A stretch of DNA of 64,000 nucleotides from positions 372,001-436,000 of the forward strand of contig OZ241358.1 of NCBI GenBank assembly GCA_965200465.1, in the 5' to 3' direction. The notes under the pieces were generated by a model. It did no database searches, was not told the DNA's origin, and saw only the letters and a program-made list of their open reading frames with translations. Positions 59,167 through 64,000 of this stretch are shown here, piece by piece. A program made the position numbers and the translations under genes. Position 1 is the first letter of the stretch; each line of letters starts with the position of its first letter. Source of the stretch: Azophilus sp965200465. GTDB lineage: Bacteria; Pseudomonadota; Gammaproteobacteria; Pseudomonadales; Azotimanducaceae.

Positions 59167-59260
59167 TGGACGGCCCGCAAACGAAAACGGCGGGCAGTCT
59201 AGGCGGCGAAAGTGACAGTTTTATGACTGTGGCGGCTTTTTTTTGCGCCAACTCCCCAAA

Positions 59261-60247
59261 CTACTCCAACAGGTTGGCGCCGCCGTCATCCATCTCGGCG
59301 GGTTGCCGCCAATATCGGTACTGGGGCGTCCAGTCCCCATCCCCCAGGCCGGCCAGCCCCAACAGGCTCCACAGGGTGCAATACAGATCGCCAGGACCGA
59401 ACACGCAACTGCTCTTTCGGTAAATGGCGTCGCCTTGCCGTTCGTAAAGCACCGCGCCGGCTGCATTGCGGTCTTCCTGCATTACCGTCTGCTCATGGAT
59501 GTAGCGGCCGCCGCCGTGAGAGGCCAACTGAAAACGCCAGTTGCGGGAGTTGGCGAAATCCCGCTGCACGGCGGGCGCATCCTTGGACAGCAGCGCCACG
59601 GACATAACGGACTCCAGATGATGCAGGATGCCGTTGAAGCCGTCCGCCCACAAAGTGCAGTAGCGGCAGCCTTGGCCCATGTTGTGGATGGCCAGCAAAA
59701 GCCGCCTGTCTCCGAACAAGTCCATCAGGTTGACCTCGCCGCACGGCGAGGCGAAGTTGTAGTTGGGTACGGGCTGCGGCAGCGTTTGCTTGCGCAGAGC
59801 ATTCAACTTGGCGATGAGGTCGGCAATCTGACGTTCGGTCTTGGGTATGGCCGCAGATGCTTTGATGTGTGCCTGCAGCTCCCGTTCGGTGGGCACGGAG
59901 GGGTCCTGCTTGCGCAATTGGCTGCGATGCCAATTGATGGATTTCAAGGTCGTGCGGGCTTTTGGAAACTCCCTGCGCACCGCCTGCAGGGCTGCTTCGT
60001 TGGTTGCGCCGGCGGCTATGGCCTGCATGGCCGCCACCCCTATGGTGCGTTTCGAGGCGACCGCTGCTTGCGCCTCCTCTTCCGCTCCGCCGCCTGCGGC
60101 CTTGTCCATGTTGCCTGTCGGCGTAGCCGCTGGGGATGCGTCAAGCTCCATGCGGGAGGGTTTGTTGGTGACGCCCATCCACTCTTGGATGCGGTCTGCG
60201 CTCTCCCGAATGCGCTCCGTGAGTTTCCGTAAGCTAAACGTTTTCAT
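59261..60247 (-). CDS. DUF899-like thioredoxin-fold protein with an N-terminal extension
   Basis: The C-terminal ~180 of 328 residues match DUF899: 'GEVNLMDLFGDRRLLLAIHN', 'MGQGCRYCTLWADGFNGILH', 'VMSVALLSKDAPAVQRDFAN', 'RNWRFQLASHGG'. The C-x-x-C in 'GCRYCTLW' fits a thioredoxin-like site. The first ~130 residues are unusual: an Ala/Glu linker and a helical segment 'AIAAGATNEAALQAVRREFP...TTLKSINWHRSQLRK' that looks like a small DNA- or protein-binding helical domain. The fusion might couple a redox or sensing domain to binding; that is inference. Confidence 0.75.
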   Translation of the reverse strand: MKTFSLRKLTERIRESADRIQEWMGVTNKPSRMELDASPAATPTGNMDKAAGGGAEEEAQAAVASKRTIGVAAMQAIAAGATNEAALQAVRREFPKARTTLKSINWHRSQLRKQDPSVPTERELQAHIKASAAIPKTERQIADLIAKLNALRKQTLPQPVPNYNFASPCGEVNLMDLFGDRRLLLAIHNMGQGCRYCTLWADGFNGILHHLESVMSVALLSKDAPAVQRDFANSRNWRFQLASHGGGRYIHEQTVMQEDRNAAGAVLYERQGDAIYRKSSCVFGPGDLYCTLWSLLGLAGLGDGDWTPQYRYWRQPAEMDDGGANLLE

Positions 60248-60371
60248 AGCCCGATTCCTCCTCCTTCGCCAACGCCGCCATGCTCGCCTCCCTACGCCTT
60301 GTCGGGCGGAAACCTAACGTCGCCCATTGTGACCATGCCTTTCATGGTTGTTCCCCCGCCTGCCAACAAGC

Positions 60372-60566
60372 TCACGGCGAACGGTAGAAGGCACCGTACT
60401 CCCCCATTACATTAGGGTCTTGCCCGGCGCTGCTGTCGATGACGCCGTTGCTATTCCGAATGGTCGACTTGGACCACGGGCGTTTTCCCAACGCCTTAGC
60501 CGCGCGCGCCAGCGGAAGCTGCGGGATCCGGCTACGGTGCACGCGGGGGTGTTGTTTGTCGTTCAT
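60372..60566 (-). CDS. Small 64-aa protein with strong ribosome binding site
   Basis: ATG 60566 is preceded by two AAGGAGC copies, one ideally spaced. The product is basic at first ('MNDKQHPRVHRSRIPQLPLA', 'KALGKRPWSKSTIRN') and ends in a Gly/Ser/Tyr-containing stretch. No family is recognised. It lies 124 bp upstream of the DUF899-like gene on the same strand and may be co-transcribed. The Shine-Dalgarno is the main argument for reality. Confidence 0.45.
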   Translation of the reverse strand: MNDKQHPRVHRSRIPQLPLARAAKALGKRPWSKSTIRNSNGVIDSSAGQDPNVMGEYGAFYRSP

Positions 60567-60733
60567 GCTCCTTGCTCCTTACATTCTGTGCGGGATCACC
60601 GACCTTCCGGACTTTTGTCCGTCAGGCGGCCATGCCCAGGAAGGCAGCCTGCTGATTGGGCGTTCGCATGTCAAGGTGGTGATCCCGTACATGCCCTTGA
60701 GCGCATCCTCGATAGGGGTCAAACTTGGCCGGC

Positions 60734-61573
60734 ATGGGCACCACGTTCGCAGCGCTTATGTCCCTTGAACGGCTAGGCGAGGACCGCTTTGCGGGGCCGC
60801 CGGCGCCGGATAAGGGAGAGACCCTGTTCGGCGGGCAGTTTTTGGCGCAGTGCTTGGTGGCGGCGGCGGCCACGATTGACGGCGAACGGCCCGCGCATTC
60901 GCTGCACGCTTACTTCCTGCGCCCCGGCGATGTGGATGCGCCGGTGGAGATCGCCGTGGAGCGGGTGCGCCAGGGCCGCGCCTTCTCGTCCCGCCAAACC
61001 CATGCCCAGCAACAGGGCAAGGAGCGTTTCCGCATGGCGGCCTCATTTCATGCGCCGGAGAGTTGCCCTAGGCACTGCGGTGCGCAAATGCCGGCCGCAC
61101 CGCCGCCGGAGGAGGTGGACATCACCTATGACGACTTCACTTTGGCCGAACTTGGCGCATCCTCCTGGCCCGGCGCCGACCGCCCCATGGACGCGCTCTA
61201 CGTCAATCCGCCGGGCGCCCGCGGCGAAGCGGTGGTCGAGCCGCAACTGATGTGGATGCGGGTTAGGGACCCCTTGCCCGAGGACGCAGCCCTGCACCAA
61301 GCCGGCATCGCCTACCTTTCCGACGCCACTCTGTTGGACAACGCCTTGCTGCCCCACGGGCGCCGTTGGCAAGACCTTGGCGTCGAGGGCACCAGCGTGG
61401 ACCACGCCATCTGGTTTCATCGCCCCGCCAAGGCGGACGCATGGCTGCTCTTTGAACAAACCGTTTTGGTTACGGGCGCCGGACGGGGGCTGGTGCAGGG
61501 CAGGTTTTTTGACCGCCCCGGCAATCTAGTCGCCACCTGCATTCAAGAGGGGCTGTTGCGATGGGCTGCCTAG
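60734..61573 (+). CDS. tesB: Acyl-CoA thioesterase II
   Basis: The 279-aa double-hotdog thioesterase has 'LFGGQFLAQCLVAAAATIDG', 'HSLHAYFLRPGDVDAPVEI', 'RQGRAFSSRQTHAQQQGK' and, in the second half, 'AYLSDATLLDNALLPHG', 'TSVDHAIWFHRP' and 'GLVQGRFFDRPGNLVATCIQ', all TesB landmarks with the Asp/Gln/Thr catalytic network. It hydrolyses acyl-CoAs. ATG 60734 is preferred over the TTG at 60725. Confidence 0.93.
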   Translation: MGTTFAALMSLERLGEDRFAGPPAPDKGETLFGGQFLAQCLVAAAATIDGERPAHSLHAYFLRPGDVDAPVEIAVERVRQGRAFSSRQTHAQQQGKERFRMAASFHAPESCPRHCGAQMPAAPPPEEVDITYDDFTLAELGASSWPGADRPMDALYVNPPGARGEAVVEPQLMWMRVRDPLPEDAALHQAGIAYLSDATLLDNALLPHGRRWQDLGVEGTSVDHAIWFHRPAKADAWLLFEQTVLVTGAGRGLVQGRFFDRPGNLVATCIQEGLLRWAA

Positions 61574-61699
61574 ACCGGGAAACTTAAGCCTTCACGGTGG
61601 CCGGCGCCGCCAATGGCATGGTAAAAGGCCGCCCTTGGAAAAATGCATTGGGACGTTCGCTTATGCGCGTCAGCGCCTATGATGCGGCCGGTGAGAAGC

Positions 61700-62095
61700 A
61701 TGGCCGAAGTTGTTGACAAGGAGCGCCAAGGCCTTGACCCGGCGCTGCACCGCTTTCTCGAACAAGAGCGGGAGGACAGCAAGGACTACATTTACTGCGC
61801 CGTTTGCTCGGCGGTGATTGGGCGCGGCGGGGACCGCATCGAGGTCAACGGCGGCCACGACCACCACTTCATAAATCCCCTCGGGCTGCACTTTCACTTG
61901 GGCTGTTTTCGGGAGGCGCTGGGCTGCGAGATCCTGGGCGCTCCGCATTCGGCGGACTCCTGGTTCATGGGCTTTCGCTGGCGCATCGCCAACTGCGGCG
62001 ATTGCCGGCGGCATCTAGGCTGGTATTTCGACCGTGCGGACGCCGCCTATTTCTACGGGTTGATTCTGGACCGAATTCAGCATGGCCAAGATTGA
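61700..62095 (+). CDS. Bacterial cereblon-like CULT-domain protein
   Basis: The 131-aa protein carries zinc-binding C33-A-V-C36 and C99-G-D-C102 and the aromatic cage W88, W94 and W108 with F110 ('SWFMGFRWRIANCGDC', 'HLGWYF'), plus 'NPLGLHFHLGCF' and 'YFYGLILDRI'. This is the CULT domain known from eukaryotic cereblon (the thalidomide/glutarimide-binding pocket) and a few bacterial single-domain proteins. Its bacterial role is unknown; a uracil- or cyclic-imide-like ligand is a family-based idea. The end overlaps the HAD gene by 14 nt. Confidence 0.85.
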   Translation: MAEVVDKERQGLDPALHRFLEQEREDSKDYIYCAVCSAVIGRGGDRIEVNGGHDHHFINPLGLHFHLGCFREALGCEILGAPHSADSWFMGFRWRIANCGDCRRHLGWYFDRADAAYFYGLILDRIQHGQD

Positions 62096-62756
62096 CGCCA
62101 ACCAATACGCCACCCTGACGTTCGACTGCTACGGCACTCTGATCGACTGGGAGTCGGGCATCACCGGCTACCTGCAGCCGCTGCTGGCCCGCTACGATGT
62201 CCACGTCATTGACGAATTTCTGCTGGAGGCATTTGCGGAGCTGGAGCCGCAGTTGCAAGCGGAGGGAGGCGCCTACCGGGACGTGCTGGCCCGCCTGCTG
62301 CAACGCCTTGGCGAGCGTCTGGCCTTCAAGCCGAAGCCGGAGGAGTTGGCCGGCTTTGCGGACGGCATTGAAAACTGGCCGGCGTTTGCGGACACGGTGG
62401 AGGCGCTGCAAGCATTGGCCGGCCGTTTCGAGCTGGCGGTGGTCTCCAACATTGACGACGACCTGTTTGCGCACTCCGCCAAGCGCCTGCAGGCGCCCTT
62501 CGCCCAGGTGGTCACGGCGCAGCAGGCGCAGGCGTACAAGCCCGATCCCCGGGTGTTTGAACTGGCGCTCAGCCGAGTGCGGCCGCCGGTGCTGCATGTG
62601 GCGCAGAGCCGCTATCATGACATCGTTCCGGCGGCGCAGGCGGGGCTGGACACGGTGTGGATCAACCGCCCCTCCAAGGGTGCGGCCAAACCCGTTGAAG
62701 CCGCCCCCACTTGGACCTTCACCAGCTTGGCCGAATTTGCGGCGGCGGTGCGCTAG
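62082..62756 (+). CDS. HAD-superfamily hydrolase, haloacid dehalogenase type II-like
   Basis: The 224-aa protein has HAD motif I 'LTFDCYGTLIDWESGI' with the nucleophile Asp, motif II 'LAVVSNIDDDLF', motif III Lys in 'AQAYKPDPRVFELAL' and motif IV 'VAQSRYHDIVPAAQAGLDTV'. This layout resembles (S)-2-haloacid dehalogenase-like and related phosphatases. Substrate unknown. It overlaps the CULT gene and so may be co-expressed with it. Confidence 0.87.
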   Translation: MAKIDANQYATLTFDCYGTLIDWESGITGYLQPLLARYDVHVIDEFLLEAFAELEPQLQAEGGAYRDVLARLLQRLGERLAFKPKPEELAGFADGIENWPAFADTVEALQALAGRFELAVVSNIDDDLFAHSAKRLQAPFAQVVTAQQAQAYKPDPRVFELALSRVRPPVLHVAQSRYHDIVPAAQAGLDTVWINRPSKGAAKPVEAAPTWTFTSLAEFAAAVR

Positions 62757-62785
62757 GCCGGCGGAATTGCGCGGCGCAAAACTCC

Positions 62786-63262
62786 ATGCCCATCACCACC
62801 ATCGAGATCAGCAAGGAGGCGCTGCACTTCGCCGCCGCCCACTTCACCCTGTTCTCCGCCACCGAGCGGGAGAACCTGCATGGCCACAATTTCCATGTGG
62901 CGCTGGAAGCGGAGGCCGAGGTGGGGGACGACGGCCTCGCCTTCGACTACAACATCGTCAAGCAGGCGCTGCAGGGGCTGTGCGATCGCCTTGACGAGCA
63001 TGTTCTGCTGCCGGAACGCTCGCCCCATCTGCGCATCGTTCGGGAGGGCGGCTACGTCCTGGCGCTGTTCAACGGCGAACGCCTGCCCTTCCTGCCCCGG
63101 GACGTGCTGACCTTGCCAGTCGGCAACATCACCGTGGAGGCGCTGGCCGCTTGGATTCTGGATGAACTGCGCAGCGACCCAGCCTTGGCCGGATTGGACG
63201 TCGCCCGTTGGCTGGTCAGGGTTTCCTCCGGCCCTGGGCAGTGGGCGCGGGCGGAGGGTTGA
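62786..63262 (+). CDS. 6-pyruvoyl-tetrahydropterin synthase/QueD-like protein without the catalytic Cys
   Basis: The 158-aa protein has the T-fold zinc ligands H19 ('HFAAAHF') and H32/H34 ('LHGHNFH'). The position four residues before HGH, which holds the catalytic Cys in PTPS and QueD, is Arg28, flanked by Glu27 and Glu29. Glu in this neighbourhood is reminiscent of PTPS-III enzymes. 'FDYNIVKQAL', 'DEHVLLPERSPH' and 'PVGNITVEALAAWI' (with the conserved Glu) fit the fold. An SDR follows 41 bp later. It may belong to pterin or folate metabolism rather than queuosine synthesis. Confidence 0.8.
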   Translation: MPITTIEISKEALHFAAAHFTLFSATERENLHGHNFHVALEAEAEVGDDGLAFDYNIVKQALQGLCDRLDEHVLLPERSPHLRIVREGGYVLALFNGERLPFLPRDVLTLPVGNITVEALAAWILDELRSDPALAGLDVARWLVRVSSGPGQWARAEG

Positions 63263-63303
63263 GCCGCCGCGCAGCAGGGAACGGCGCATTGGCAAGGAGA
63301 CCC

Positions 63304-63999
63304 ATGAAAACCCTCATCATCACCGGCGCCAGCGCCGGCATTGGCCTCGCCGCCGCGCAGCGCTTCGCCGCCGCCGGCTGGGCCGTCGCCAACATCTCCC
63401 GCCGCCCCTGTCCGCTGGCCGGGGCGCAGCATTTGCGGGGGGACTTGGCGGCGCCGGACTTTGCGGAAAAACTGCGCGCACCCTTGGCGGCCGCGCTGGA
63501 TGCGGCGGACCGGGTCGTGCTCATCCACAACGCCTCCCGCCTGCGGAGCGACAGCGCCGCGGACACGCCCAGCGAGCAGTTGCGCACGGTGCTGGAGGTC
63601 AACCTAGTGGCGGCCAACTCCCTGAACCGCCTGGCCATTCCGCGCATGGGGCGCGGCTCCGCCATTCTCTTCGTCGGCTCCACCTTGGCGGAGAAGGCGG
63701 TGCCGAACAGCTATTCCTATGTGGTCAGCAAGCACGCCTTGGTCGGCATGATGCGGGCCACCTGCCAAGACCTCGCCGGCCGCGGCGTCCACACGGCTTG
63801 CATTTGCCCCGGCTTCACGGACACGGAGATGCTGCGCGCCCATGTGCCGCAGGAGGCCATGCCGGCAGTGGCCGAAATGTCGGCCTACGGACGCTTGATC
63901 GAACCGCGTGAGATCGCCGAAACCCTGTTTTGGGCAGCCGCCAACCCAGTGGTCAACGGCGCCGTGCTGCACGCCAATTTGGGCCAAGTGGAGCGCTAG
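63304..63999 (+). CDS. SDR-family oxidoreductase next to the PTPS-like gene
   Basis: The 231-aa protein has 'TGASAGIG' (residues 7-14), 'IHNASRL', Ser in 'LFVGST' and the Tyr-x-x-x-Lys 'SYVVSKHA'; it ends 'NGAVLHANLGQVER'. AAGGAG precedes ATG 63304, which removes an unlikely 32-residue extension. Short SDRs of this shape include sepiapterin/dihydromonapterin-type pterin reductases, which would fit a PTPS-like neighbour. The stop is at 63997-63999, one base before the window ends. Confidence 0.88.
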   Translation: MKTLIITGASAGIGLAAAQRFAAAGWAVANISRRPCPLAGAQHLRGDLAAPDFAEKLRAPLAAALDAADRVVLIHNASRLRSDSAADTPSEQLRTVLEVNLVAANSLNRLAIPRMGRGSAILFVGSTLAEKAVPNSYSYVVSKHALVGMMRATCQDLAGRGVHTACICPGFTDTEMLRAHVPQEAMPAVAEMSAYGRLIEPREIAETLFWAAANPVVNGAVLHANLGQVER

Positions 64000-64000
64000 G

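Overview
The window reads as chromosome of a GC-rich gammaproteobacterium, probably an uncultured free-living or host-associated marine lineage. The lineage call is inference. It rests on gene orders seen here: a PBP1a gene divergent from pilMNOPQ followed by aroK-aroB, divergent nadC/ampD, and a homodimeric pyruvate dehydrogenase E1 (aceE) beside a lipoyl E2. TonB receptors with the usual 'IIVTAQKREQSLQDVG' plug start also fit. Housekeeping blocks alternate with accessory blocks.

Layout. 1-2.3 kb: an in-frame chimera of a phosphoribosyltransferase-like domain and the C-terminal part of the type I-G/I-U Cas protein Csb2, then a Uma2-type nuclease gene; no CRISPR array is visible. 2.7-5.2 kb: a tightly coupled operon of two DUF1538 membrane proteins, two very small ORFs, a PII-like protein and a CBS protein, with stop-start overlaps throughout. 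5.3-14.4 kb: TonB receptor, SDR, an APH-type kinase with a PLP phospho-lyase-type aminotransferase, CHMI-type isomerase, two exported proteins and malonyl-CoA synthetase. 14.5-18.6 kb: VTT membrane protein, metallo-beta-lactamase-fold enzyme, tRNA-Thr(CGT), nadC and ampD.

18.6-32.6 kb is partly a defence island. It holds a type III-like methyltransferase (Mod), an OLD-like AAA/Toprim protein and a large helicase-nuclease (Res). Then come aceE-aceF, with a 39-bp tandem repeat between them, and an AIPR abortive-infection-type protein. 32.7-41.3 kb: PBP1a, pilMNOPQ, aroKB and an orphan vsr.

41.6-53.1 kb is a surface and secretion region. It holds a TonB receptor with a His/Asp/Glu-rich metal-binding loop next to a DUF2946-type small protein, a MITE-like element with a perfect 8-bp target duplication, a 1753-aa trypsin-family multidomain exoprotein, an S8 autotransporter, and the 3' relic of a second exoprotein. 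53.3-56.3 kb carries a two-gene cassette of unknown function (one product with TPR-like repeats), bracketed by near-identical 19-bp direct repeats. 56.4-64 kb: CBS protein, MauG-type dihaem protein with a YtkA-like partner, a second MITE copy, a DUF899 protein, tesB, a bacterial cereblon-like CULT protein, a HAD hydrolase, and a PTPS-like protein with an SDR.

The best candidates for undescribed biology are the Mod-OLD/Toprim-Res cluster, the unknown two-gene cassette at 53.3-56.3 kb, the DUF1538/PII/CBS operon with micro-ORFs, and the PRTase-Csb2 chimera. All functional assignments come from reading motifs; no database search was run.
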